NCBI GenBank assembly: GCA_946886425.1 | Contig: CAMPIP010000070.1 | Location: 1-10,808 of the forward strand | DNA from: an uncultured Actinomycetes bacterium | Lineage (GTDB): Bacteria; Actinomycetota; Thermoleophilia; Solirubrobacterales; 70-9 | DNA: 10,808 nucleotides | Reading direction: 5' to 3' | Shown: positions 1-7,297 of the stretch, one piece after another | Position numbering within the stretch: the first letter of the stretch is position 1 | How the letters are laid out: each line of letters begins with the position of its first letter | Translations under genes and position numbers: made by a program | Notes under the pieces: generated by a model | What the model saw: the letters and a program-made list of their open reading frames with translations, nothing else | Told to the model about the DNA's origin: nothing | The model's database searches: none

Positions 1-12
1 AGGCGCGACGCG

Positions 13-2607
13 TCACCCGGCCTGCCGTTGCTTGGGCAGGTGATCTGCTCGAGCTTCGTGAGATCGTGCAGCCGCTGGCGGACCCCCGGCGCGGCGAAGC
101 TCGCGGCGCGCCTCGTTCTCGACTCGGGGCGCGCCGCACTCCGCCGCCTGGCGTGCGGCGACGGTGAGCTGGGCGATCGCGGCATCGCGGTCGCCGGCGA
201 TCAGGGCGCGACCGGCGACGATGCGGGCTCGGGCCGCCTCGAGGGCGGCGTCGGCCCGGTCGGCCTCTTCGATCGCCTCCTGGGCCAGGGCGGCCGCGGC
301 GTCGATGCGACCCTCGGCCAGGGCGAGGAGCGCCTGCGCCCGTGCGGCGCTGGCCCTTGCCCCGGCCATTCCGGTTCCTGGTGCCAGCTCCGCGGCGCGG
401 GCGGCGTGCTCACGCGCGGCATCGAGATCGTCGAGGGCGAGGTCGCTCTCGACCAGCAGTGGTGCCCAGCGGCAGATCCAGCCGTTGTCGATGTCGTAAT
501 CATCGAGCAGCGGGCGGCCGCGCTCGTGTTCCCCCCTGGTAGCCAGCACGGCGCCGAGCACGACGCGGGCCACCATCGAGGAGGCCGAGTCGTCGAGCTC
601 GGCGCCGAGGTCGACGCTCTCGCGAGCTGCGTCGAGCGCCCCGTCCAGCTCGCCGCGCTCCATCAAGACCCAGCCGCGCAGCCACAGTGCCCACTGCAGC
701 AGCTGGGTTACCCCGCTGACCCGGGCGGCCTGCTCGGCTTCGTCGGCAAGCGCCTCGGCCTCGACGACCCTTCCGAGCAGGCCGAGCGCGAGCACAGCGG
801 CAAACTGGTGCGGAATCGCGGCGAGCGGATTGCCCCCCCGCCGGGCGGCGGTGGCGATCCGTTGCGCGGTTGCCAGGCCGTCGGGCAGCCGGTCGAGGGC
901 GAGCAGTCCCCAGGAGAGGACCATCGCGGGCTCGGCGATCGCGGCCAGCTCCCGGTCGTCGGCCCGATCGAGCTCCTCGAGGGCGCGGCGAAGCTCGGCG
1001 GTCCCGGTCGCGACGTCGCCGGCGAAGACGCTGCCGATCGCACGCAGGATGCCGGCGATTGCGCTGACCGCGCCGACGGTGCCAGCGGGTCCGATCCGCG
1101 TCGCCCAGACGCTGATTTCCGAGTACTCGCCGCGCTGGTAGGCGGCGACGGCGAGCTCGGCGGCGATCCGCGCCGCGGCCGGCGCATCCGATTCGGCGGC
1201 TTCATAAGCCCGCAGTAGGCGTCGCCGCGCCCCTTCGTGCCGGCCGAGCTGGCGCTCGACGCCGGCGCCGGCAACCGCCAGGGCCGGCGACTCGGCGCCG
1301 TCGCGGTCGACCGCGTCGAGCGCCTCCTCCCAGCGCCCGGCCTCGACCAGGGTCTCGACCAGGACCGGCAGCTCGATCGTCGCCGGCGCCGCCCGCCGCG
1401 CGGCGAGCAGCCAGTCCGCTGCTACCTCCGGCGCCCGCGGGCGGACCGCCGCCGCGGCCTTACGGAGCACCGCCGCGGCGTCATCGTCGCCCGCCGTCGC
1501 CGCCAGGGCGAGGTGGCGGGCTCGGGCGGGAAGCGGGGCCTCGATCCGCGCCAGCGCTTCGGCCGCCGCCGCGTGGGCGGCCAGGCGGCCGCCGGCGCCG
1601 AGACCCTCGTAGATCGCGGTGCGGACCACGGGGTGGCGAAAGCCGAACTCGCGAGGCCGTTCGGTCGGGCGGACGAGCCCGGCGCCGGCGAGCTGGTCGA
1701 GGGCGTCCAGGGCATCGGCGATCTCGAGGCCCGCGATCGCGCTCGCCAAGTCGAGCTCGAAGGGATCGCCGGCGACGGCCGCCGCCTCGAGCAGGGTGCG
1801 CGGCTCCCTCGCAAGGCCCTCCAGCTCGCCCCGCACCGCCGCGACGACGCCGTTTGGAACCTCGCCGCGGCCACCGCCGCGCACCAGCTCCTCGAGCAGC
1901 ATGGGGTTGCCGCCGGAGGCAGCGAAGATCCGCTCTCGATCGCCGGGCTCGGGAATGGCCGCCAGAATCGGCTCGGCGGCGGGCCGGTCGAGCGGCCGTA
2001 GCTCTAGATGGACCTTGCCGACCGCGCTGCTCGAGCGCTCGGTGCCGCGGATCCGGTCGGCGATCGGGCCCGGCCGCAGCCCGAGCGCGATCAGCAGCGA
2101 GTCGCCGGGCGGCCTGCGGATCAGGTAGGAGAGCAGCTCCTCGGTTGCGGGGTCCGCCCAGTGGACGTCGTCGATCAGCAGCAGCAGCGGCCGGTCCGCG
2201 GCGATCAGCGGCAGCAGCTCGGCAAGCGCCCGGTACAGGCGCCAGCGCTCGCCCCCGGGCGCCTGCTCCGCCGGCGCTTCACCCAGACCGTCGGCCAGGT
2301 CGTTGAGCAGGGCGGCGCGGTCGGCGGGCAGGCGGGAGAGCAGATCGGCATCGCCCAGGTACCGCTCGGCTGCGTCGATCACCGGCACCAAGGGCAGCTC
2401 GCGCTCGAGCTCGGTTGCGCGACCCTCGATGACCACGAAGCGGGCGGCCCGCGCCTGCTCGGCGATCTCGGCCAGCAACCGGGTCTTGCCGATGCCGGCC
2501 TCGCCGAGCACGGTCAGCAGGCGCCGCTCGCCGACCGCGACCGCATCGAGAGCTCCACCCGCCGTTTCCAGCTCCGCCGCCCGTCCTGGCAGGCCACCCC
2601 CTCGCAT
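13..2607 (-). CDS. LuxR/MalT-like AAA-ATPase transcriptional regulator, C-terminal HTH out of frame
   Basis: Large cytoplasmic signal-transduction ATPase (STAND/AAA_16 type), 864 residues as read. The N-terminal GRAAELE resembles the usual start of this family. A Walker A motif GEAGIGKT lies at residues 35-42 and a Walker B LLLLIDDVHWAD at about 141-152. A GNP motif (GNPMLLEEL) follows in the ATPase module. From about residue 350 to 830 the protein is alanine-rich and helical, TPR-like. Family members usually end in a LuxR helix-turn-helix of about 65 residues; here reading stops first, after a tail with poor GC3, so a frameshift at bases 83-87 is suspected and the true gene probably continues past the left edge. 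The ATG at 2607 has no clear Shine-Dalgarno. It is divergent from the cupin gene and may regulate it (inference). The ATPase assignment is firm; the regulator role rests on family architecture. Confidence 0.85.
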   Translation of the reverse strand: MRGGGLPGRAAELETAGGALDAVAVGERRLLTVLGEAGIGKTRLLAEIAEQARAARFVVIEGRATELERELPLVPVIDAAERYLGDADLLSRLPADRAALLNDLADGLGEAPAEQAPGGERWRLYRALAELLPLIAADRPLLLLIDDVHWADPATEELLSYLIRRPPGDSLLIALGLRPGPIADRIRGTERSSSAVGKVHLELRPLDRPAAEPILAAIPEPGDRERIFAASGGNPMLLEELVRGGGRGEVPNGVVAAVRGELEGLAREPRTLLEAAAVAGDPFELDLASAIAGLEIADALDALDQLAGAGLVRPTERPREFGFRHPVVRTAIYEGLGAGGRLAAHAAAAEALARIEAPLPARARHLALAATAGDDDAAAVLRKAAAAVRPRAPEVAADWLLAARRAAPATIELPVLVETLVEAGRWEEALDAVDRDGAESPALAVAGAGVERQLGRHEGARRRLLRAYEAAESDAPAAARIAAELAVAAYQRGEYSEISVWATRIGPAGTVGAVSAIAGILRAIGSVFAGDVATGTAELRRALEELDRADDRELAAIAEPAMVLSWGLLALDRLPDGLATAQRIATAARRGGNPLAAIPHQFAAVLALGLLGRVVEAEALADEAEQAARVSGVTQLLQWALWLRGWVLMERGELDGALDAARESVDLGAELDDSASSMVARVVLGAVLATRGEHERGRPLLDDYDIDNGWICRWAPLLVESDLALDDLDAAREHAARAAELAPGTGMAGARASAARAQALLALAEGRIDAAAALAQEAIEEADRADAALEAARARIVAGRALIAGDRDAAIAQLTVAARQAAECGAPRVENEARRELRRAGGPPAAARSHEARADHLPKQRQAG
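83..87 (-). other. Probable frameshift site (G5 run) in the LuxR-like gene
   Basis: On the minus strand the gene reads GCC GGG GGT CCG through a run of five G. In the annotated frame the 25 codons after it end in G/C only about half the time and stop at 13-15. Dropping one G gives GTC CGC CAG CGG CTG and onward, with about 24 of 27 codons ending in G/C and no stop before the window edge. The shifted product (AGVRQRLHDLTKLEQ...) is a plausible linker towards a LuxR HTH. This could be a sequencing error, a true mutation or, least likely, a real end of the gene. Confidence 0.5.
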
Positions 2608-2701
2608 CGGCCCAGGCTAGTCGAGGGGTTCCCCCGATGTTCGAGCCCGGGCGAGGCGGGATCGTCGCCGGGACCCGATAAACCGGCCGAAAGGACGACA
2701 G
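2608..2701. promoter_or_regulatory. Divergent promoter region between regulator and cupin operon
   Basis: This 94-bp gap must hold the start signals for both divergent genes. It contains two GC-rich dyads: 2621-2637 (TCGAGGGG facing CCCCCGA, with one bulged base) and a GCCCGGGC palindrome at 2645-2652. Either could be an operator. An AT-richer GATAAA at 2677-2682 is the best -10-like hexamer for the cupin gene, but no good -35 lies 17 bp upstream. An AAAGGA Shine-Dalgarno at 2690-2695 sits 6 bases before the cupin ATG. Confidence 0.35.
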
Positions 2702-3310
2702 ATGTTGCAAGCAGGAGACAGGTTCGAAAACCCGGCGACCCGGGAGAGCGGGCGGATCATCACCGCGGCCGCCGACACCGAGGGCCGCTACATGCAGGGC
2801 GAGATCCGGCTCCGCCCGGGTGGGGGAGTGCCGCTGGCGCACCGCCACCGCGAGTGCGAAGAGCGCTTCGAGGTTGTCGAGGGGGAGCTGACGATCGAGC
2901 TCGACGGCGAGTCCCGAACCCTCGTCGCGGGCGAAGAGCTCTCGGTCCCGATCGGCGCCGCCCATCGCTATCTCAACCGCTCCAGCGCCGACGCCGTCTT
3001 CCGCTGCGAGGTTTGGCCGGCGGCGCGCTTCGAGGAAATGGTGGTGACGATGTTCGCCCTCGCGATCGAGGGCAGGACCGATGCGAAGGGCGCCCCCTCG
3101 CCACTGCAGATGGCGGTGATCCTCGACGAGTTCGCCGACGTCCTCGAGCCGGTCGGACCGCCGCGCTGGTTGCAGCGGCTGGCGATCCCGCTCCTCGCCC
3201 GGATCGGGCGGGCGCGCGGTTTGCGACCCGTCTACGCGCACCACGCCGAGGTCTTCGCCTCCTCGCAGCCGCCGCTCGAGAGCGCTGACCGGGTCGAGGG
3301 GACCCGATGA
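2702..3310 (+). CDS. Cupin-domain protein
   Basis: Single-domain cupin of 202 residues with no signal peptide, so cytoplasmic. Cupin motif 1 is at residues 41-61: H47 and H49 (HRH), E53/E54 and G61. Motif 2 is at 77-92: G77, P83, G85, H88 and N92. The three histidines and one glutamate expected to hold a metal ion are therefore all present. The C-terminal 95 residues are not cupin; they include a hydrophobic stretch around 156-170 (RWLQRLAIPLLARIG) and have no recognised domain. The start is well set by AAAGGA 6 bases upstream. The TGA stop overlaps the next ATG (ATGA), which suggests translational coupling to the secreted protein. The substrate cannot be told; cupins range from dioxygenases and isomerases to small-ligand sensors. 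Confidence 0.85.
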   Translation: MLQAGDRFENPATRESGRIITAAADTEGRYMQGEIRLRPGGGVPLAHRHRECEERFEVVEGELTIELDGESRTLVAGEELSVPIGAAHRYLNRSSADAVFRCEVWPAARFEEMVVTMFALAIEGRTDAKGAPSPLQMAVILDEFADVLEPVGPPRWLQRLAIPLLARIGRARGLRPVYAHHAEVFASSQPPLESADRVEGTR

Positions 3311-5172
3311 GGCGCCCTGTCGCCCTGGCGCTCGCGGCGCTCGTGATCGCAGCCGCTCCCGGTACCGCCGCCGCTGACGGCCCGACGGCGATCGGCGCTG
3401 CCGAGAGGGCCGACGGGTCCGGCGCGCCGCCCCGCGTGGCCCGCTTCCTCGCCGGTTCCCCGGCACGGGGCGCCGCGAGCCTGCTCGCCTCCTCTCGAAG
3501 CGCGGCCGACCGGGGCAGCCTCGGCCTGCCCTCCTACGCGGAGCTGCTGGGACCGGGCTGGAAGCGGAAGGCGGCCAGGGCAGACGCCCGGTTCGCCCGC
3601 CTCGGACCGGTACGGGCTGGCCGTGATCGGCGCGCCGCGGCGTCCTCGGCCGCGTCCCCGACCGCCTCCTTCGAACGGACGCTCGGCGCGCAGGACGCGC
3701 TGAAGGGCCGAAGCGGTCGCCAGACCCGCACCCTGCGGGTCACGACCAGCCTCGATGGCGGTTGCCCGCGTCCCAACGCGCTCGGCACCGGTTACGGGTG
3801 GTCCGGGCTGGGGCGCGCGACCTACCTGGTGACGACGACCGAGCGGATCGGCCGCTTCGACCTGACCACCTCGGTCTTGTTCGACGGCCGCTTCAGGACC
3901 AGCCCGGAGATGCGGGACAACGCCACCGCGGCGAGCTTCAGCGGCGCCGACGCGGGTGAGATCTCGATCACCCGCAACCAGGTTGCGCTCGACCGGCGCT
4001 CGGGGAAGCGACGCACCGTTGGCGAGACCGAGCGCTTCACCAGCGCACTCGACCCGTTCTACGGGCCCGACGGCGAGTTCAGCGCCTTCGTCGCCGGGCA
4101 GGAGGACGGCGCCCCGGCACCCCCGCGGCGGCTGACGACGGGAGCCTGGAAGGAGGCCGCGAGGCGCTTCATGGCGATCCCGTATGAGGCCTTGCGCAGC
4201 CGCGTCCTCGAGGCCGAGCGGCTGGCGCGGACCCCCAACGCCTGTGTCACGGTCGCCGTCGACGCGCCCGGCCATCTGGCGCCGGGCCAGGCTGTGGAGC
4301 TGACCGGGACGGCCAAGCCGACGGCCGCGGCGGCCGGCGGAACGCCGATCAAGTTCGCGGGGGCGTTGCGAGGCACCTGGATCAACCCGCGCGGCCAGAG
4401 CGCCGTGCCGCTCTCCTCAATCGAGCGAGTGCGGGAGGGAGGGCCGTGGTACTCGTTCACCGCACCGCCGGCGCCGTGGCCGGACTCGATCCCGGTCGGG
4501 ATCGAGCTGGAGCTGCTCAGCGGAGCTGGGATCGCGAAGACCCCGGTCACTTTCAAGGCAGAGCAGTCGCAGCTCCGTTTCGAGATCCTCGACGCCTCGG
4601 TCGAGACCCGCACCACCGCATCTCGACCGTCGCCCTACTGCGGTGAGGTCGGAGGCCAGCAGTCCTTCAGCGGCCGCCTCTCGCCCCTGCCCAGCTCAAC
4701 TGACAACCAGCTGACCCTCGCCGACGGCACCGTGAGCGGGGGCCTGGAAGCGCGCGTGCAGGCGAGCTGGCACGACCACTCCGTCTTCGGCTGCCGGGCG
4801 GGAGCGTCGGGCAGCGAGCCGTGCCAGGCGACGATGCCCGATCGCAGTCCCGCCGGCGACGGCAGCTGGCCGATCAACGTCAGCTTCGAGCCGGCTCAGA
4901 ACCCGACCGAGCTCACCCTGGCCTGGCGCATGGACGACCCGGAGGTCGGCTTCGTCGACGCCGGCGACGCGGAGTGCAACGCTCACGTCTGGGGCTTCTT
5001 CCCGGACGAGGTGCGCCGGCGGACGATCTCCCGTTCCGCCCTGCAGGCCAGCGGGCCGATCACTCTGACCTTCGCCGGCAGTGGCCACCTCGAACAGCAC
5101 GCCGGCTACGAGCCCGCCAGCATCGACCACCGCTGGGATTACGAGCTTACGATCCGAAGGGTAGGTGGCTAG
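3307..5172 (+). CDS. Secreted protein of unknown function
   Basis: 621 residues. The N-terminus is a standard Sec signal peptide: MRRP, a hydrophobic alanine/leucine core to about residue 17, and a likely cleavage after TAAA near residue 23, before DGPTA. There is no lipobox and no C-terminal anchor, so the protein is probably released or loosely wall-bound. Residues 25-130 are low-complexity and charged. A middle part (about 135-295) is mixed alpha/beta. A region starting near ACVTVAVDAPGHLAPGQ looks like an Ig-like beta-sandwich. The C-terminal third is rich in beta-strand and turns. The mature part has six cysteines (CPRP, ACV, YCG, GCR, PCQ, ECN), an even number that suits disulfides outside the cell. 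GAGGGGA at 3296-3302 serves as ribosome binding site inside the cupin gene. I do not recognise the family and assign no function. Confidence 0.75.
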   Translation: MRRPVALALAALVIAAAPGTAAADGPTAIGAAERADGSGAPPRVARFLAGSPARGAASLLASSRSAADRGSLGLPSYAELLGPGWKRKAARADARFARLGPVRAGRDRRAAASSAASPTASFERTLGAQDALKGRSGRQTRTLRVTTSLDGGCPRPNALGTGYGWSGLGRATYLVTTTERIGRFDLTTSVLFDGRFRTSPEMRDNATAASFSGADAGEISITRNQVALDRRSGKRRTVGETERFTSALDPFYGPDGEFSAFVAGQEDGAPAPPRRLTTGAWKEAARRFMAIPYEALRSRVLEAERLARTPNACVTVAVDAPGHLAPGQAVELTGTAKPTAAAAGGTPIKFAGALRGTWINPRGQSAVPLSSIERVREGGPWYSFTAPPAPWPDSIPVGIELELLSGAGIAKTPVTFKAEQSQLRFEILDASVETRTTASRPSPYCGEVGGQQSFSGRLSPLPSSTDNQLTLADGTVSGGLEARVQASWHDHSVFGCRAGASGSEPCQATMPDRSPAGDGSWPINVSFEPAQNPTELTLAWRMDDPEVGFVDAGDAECNAHVWGFFPDEVRRRTISRSALQASGPITLTFAGSGHLEQHAGYEPASIDHRWDYELTIRRVGG

Positions 5173-5294
5173 CCGAGCCGAGCCGCCAGGGATCGCCGAG
5201 CTCGGAGACGATCTCGCCGGGCTGGGGGATCCAGACCAAGCTCATAAATCCGAAGGTCGCAGGTTTGAATCCTGCCCCGCCATAGGACCCGGCG
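5173..5294. other. Intergenic gap between convergent operons
   Basis: The gap between the stop of the secreted-protein gene and the stop of the MFS gene. Besides the tRNA remnant at 5241-5283, it holds a CCGAGCTCGG palindrome at 5196-5205, which has no loop or T tract and is not a convincing terminator, and a short GCCGA triplication near 5172-5185. No intrinsic terminator can be supported although two transcription units end here. Confidence 0.5.
5241..5283 (+). pseudogene. 3' half of a CAT-anticodon tRNA gene (remnant, possible attachment site)
   Basis: Bases 5241-5247 (CTCATAA) match the anticodon loop of tRNA-Met or tRNA-Ile2. They are followed by a variable region, a perfect 5-bp T stem (GCAGG 5259-5263 with CCTGC 5271-5275) around the loop TTTGAAT, and an acceptor-like 3' strand CCCGCCA. 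The 5' half is missing: upstream bases 5236-5240 do not pair as an anticodon stem, and no D arm or GGCGGGG partner is found. Loop base 56, normally C, is T, one A appears inserted next to the anticodon stem, and no CCA end is encoded, so it should not be functional. The reverse strand reads as DSNLRPSDL, the peptide familiar from spurious ORFs over tRNA genes. It may be an integration-site duplicate or a decayed gene. Confidence 0.65.
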
Positions 5295-6533
5295 CTACGG
5301 CGTCGACGCGCCAGCCGGGCTCGCGTCGCCGCGGAGGTGGCGGATCTCGGGGACGCCGAGCAGGGCCAGGGTTGCGACGACGGCGAGGGTGAAGGCCAGC
5401 CAGAGGGAGCTGCCGGTTCCGATCAGGGTCGCGACCGGGCCCCAGATGGCTAGGCCCAGGGGGTAGAAGGCGAGGGAGCCGAACCAGTCGTAGGAGCTGA
5501 CTCGGGATAGGGACTTGGTGGGGATGTGGCGTTGGAGGGTCGACTCCCAGACGGAGATGGCCAGGGCCATGCCGGCGCCGGAGAGGAGGGCGCCGCAGGC
5601 GATCAGGGGGACCGATGGGGTGGCCGCGAGGAAGGCCAGGGGCAGGGCGAAGAGGCCGTCGGCGAGGGCGGCGAAGAGGAGCGGCCTGGTCGGTTTGGCT
5701 CGTACGGCGAGGAGGCTGCCGGCCAGGGCGCCGACGCCCATCGCGGCGAGGATGGAGCCCCAGGCAGCGGCGCCGCCGAGGTCGTTCGCGGCGACGATCG
5801 GGCCGAGGGTGCCCCACGCTCCCCAGAGCAGGTTGACGATCGCGAAGTAGGCGACGAAGGTCCAGACCCACCGGCGCGAGCGGAAGGCGGCCCAGCCGTC
5901 ACGCAGGTCGGCGGCGAAGGAGCTTCGTTGCGCCGCGGCACGGGTCGGAACGCGCAGCATCGCGAGGCAGGCCGCGCTTGCCGCGAAGGTCAGGGCGTCG
6001 ACCGCGATCGCCCAGCCGGCCCCGGCGGCGGCGACGAGCAGGCCGGCGACGACGGGGCCGAGGATTTCGCCCGTCGAGACGGCGCTCGCGTTCAGTGCGT
6101 TCGCCGGCTGCAGCTGCTCGGTGAGGACGATCTCGGGCAGCAGGCCGGTCGAGGCGGGGCCGAAGAAGCCGGTGGCGGCGCCGGCCACGCCGGCCAGCAG
6201 CGCCAGCATCCACACCTCCGCCGCGCCGGCGATGAGCAGGACGGCCATCGTGCCCTGGCTCGCGACCCGCACCAGGTCCGCGGCCACCATGACGGCGCGG
6301 CGGGAAGCCCGGTCGGCGACGACGCCGCCGACCAGCACGGTCGCCACCAGGGGGAACGTCCCCGCGGCCAGCACGAGCCCGACGTCCGCGACCGAACCGC
6401 CGATCTCCAGCACCGCGAAGGCGAGCGCCACGGCGACCATGCGGTCGCCCAGGACCGAGACCGCCTGGCCGCTGAAGAGGAGCCGGAACTCCCGCCCGCG
6501 GAGTACGTCGAGGCTCGCGGGCAGGCGCGCCAA
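5295..6533 (-). CDS. MFS transporter (EntS/MFS_3-like exporter)
   Basis: Integral membrane secondary transporter of about 412 residues, with alternating hydrophobic segments consistent with about 12 helices. The start FRLLFSGQAVSVLGDRM and the loop 2-3 motif GGVVADRASRRAVM (about residues 69-82, with the D-R...R-R of MFS motif A) are typical of proton-driven drug or siderophore exporters of the EntS type. The substrate is unknown. The reading frame is open far upstream into the SDR gene, but that part is an out-of-frame shadow. The best start is TTG at 6533, 17 bases after the SDR stop, with AGGG about 8 bases ahead; a CTG at 6524 is an alternative. It is the last gene of the response regulator-kinase-SDR-MFS operon, so it may export a compound sensed by, or modified within, that system (inference). 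Confidence 0.85.
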   Translation of the reverse strand: MARLPASLDVLRGREFRLLFSGQAVSVLGDRMVAVALAFAVLEIGGSVADVGLVLAAGTFPLVATVLVGGVVADRASRRAVMVAADLVRVASQGTMAVLLIAGAAEVWMLALLAGVAGAATGFFGPASTGLLPEIVLTEQLQPANALNASAVSTGEILGPVVAGLLVAAAGAGWAIAVDALTFAASAACLAMLRVPTRAAAQRSSFAADLRDGWAAFRSRRWVWTFVAYFAIVNLLWGAWGTLGPIVAANDLGGAAAWGSILAAMGVGALAGSLLAVRAKPTRPLLFAALADGLFALPLAFLAATPSVPLIACGALLSGAGMALAISVWESTLQRHIPTKSLSRVSSYDWFGSLAFYPLGLAIWGPVATLIGTGSSLWLAFTLAVVATLALLGVPEIRHLRGDASPAGASTP

Positions 6534-6550
6534 GAGGTGCCCTGCCGTCC

Positions 6551-7297
6551 CTACCGGGCCAGGTAGCCGCCGTCGACCGGGAGGATCGCCCCGGTGATGA
6601 AGGACGCGGCGTCGGAGGCCAGGAAGCAAATCGCCTCCGCCACCTCGCTGGGCTCGCCCAGCCGACCCATCGGGTGCGCGGCCCGCATCGGCTCGAGGTA
6701 GTCGTCGGGCAGCGCCGCGGCGGCCTCGGTTCGGATCGTCCCAGGGGCGACCGCGTTGACCCGGATCCCACGCGGCGCCAGTTCGACCGCCAGGTGCTTG
6801 GTCAGGCCGGAGGCGACGAACTTGGCGGGGCCGTAAGCGGCTTGGCTGGACTGGCCGGCGAGGCCGGAGATCGAGGAGAGGCAAACGATCGAGCCGCCCT
6901 CGGGGCCCATCGCTTCGACCGCGAACTTGCAGGTGAGGAACATCCCGCGGCCGTCGACCGCCATCACCTCGTCCCATTCCTCGGCGCTGGCCTGCTCGAT
7001 TCCGCTGAGGGGGATGATCCCGGCATTGGCCACGAGCGAGTCGAGGACGCCGAAGCTCTCGACCGCGGTGGCGATGATTCGGCGCGCGTCCTCCTCGACG
7101 GAGACGTCGCCGAGCACGGTCGCGACCTCGACTTCACCGCCCAGGCTCGCGGCGGCGTGCTGGAGGCCGGACTCGTCGACGTCGTTGAGGACCAGGCGCG
7201 CGCCTTCGCGGGCAAAGACCCCGGCGGTCGCCCGGCCGATCCCCTTCGCGGCGCCGGTGATGACCACCGACTTTCCGTCCACTCGTCCCGGCCTCAT
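6551..7297 (-). CDS. SDR-family oxidoreductase (classical short-chain dehydrogenase)
   Basis: 248 residues, the usual size for a classical SDR, which reduces or oxidises a carbonyl/alcohol using NAD(P)(H) in the cytoplasm. The cofactor motif TGAAKGIG is at residues 14-21. An acidic D39 at the end of the second strand (LVLNDVD) suggests NAD(H) preference. NAG is at 91-93. The catalytic residues are S142, Y155 and K159 (YGPAK). PG is at 185-186, and the C-terminal GAILPVDGGYLA matches the FabG/glucose-dehydrogenase-like end. The fourth tetrad residue, normally Asn in a VN..G.F motif, is Asp (VDGRGMF, D115). The ATG start overlaps the kinase stop (ATGA), so it is translationally coupled. The substrate is unknown. 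Confidence 0.92.
   Translation of the reverse strand: MRPGRVDGKSVVITGAAKGIGRATAGVFAREGARLVLNDVDESGLQHAAASLGGEVEVATVLGDVSVEEDARRIIATAVESFGVLDSLVANAGIIPLSGIEQASAEEWDEVMAVDGRGMFLTCKFAVEAMGPEGGSIVCLSSISGLAGQSSQAAYGPAKFVASGLTKHLAVELAPRGIRVNAVAPGTIRTEAAAALPDDYLEPMRAAHPMGRLGEPSEVAEAICFLASDAASFITGAILPVDGGYLAR

Noticed and set aside
28..1218. 396-codon open frame on the + strand antisense to the large regulator
   Set aside because: A shadow of the opposite-strand ATPase gene in GC-rich DNA; its product has no domain, and the real gene has Walker A and B motifs.
2279..3466. 395-codon open frame on the minus strand spanning the regulator start, the promoter gap and the cupin gene
   Set aside because: It crosses two better-supported genes and an intergenic region; the product is an arginine-rich low-complexity shadow.
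3232..4275. 347-codon open frame antisense to the secreted-protein gene
   Set aside because: Glycine/arginine-rich shadow; the + strand frame has a signal peptide, a ribosome site and coupling to the cupin.
5196..5205. CCGAGCTCGG palindrome as a terminator for the convergent operons
   Set aside because: No loop and no T tract on either strand; it cannot be supported as an intrinsic terminator.
5209..5283. A complete functional tRNA gene
   Set aside because: The region upstream of the anticodon loop offers no anticodon stem partner, no D arm and no acceptor 5' strand; no intron or permuted arrangement was found nearby.
5242..5871. Minus-strand frame ending GQDSNLRPSDL
   Set aside because: The tail is the well-known false peptide from reading a tRNA 3' half backwards; the rest is a shadow of the MFS gene.
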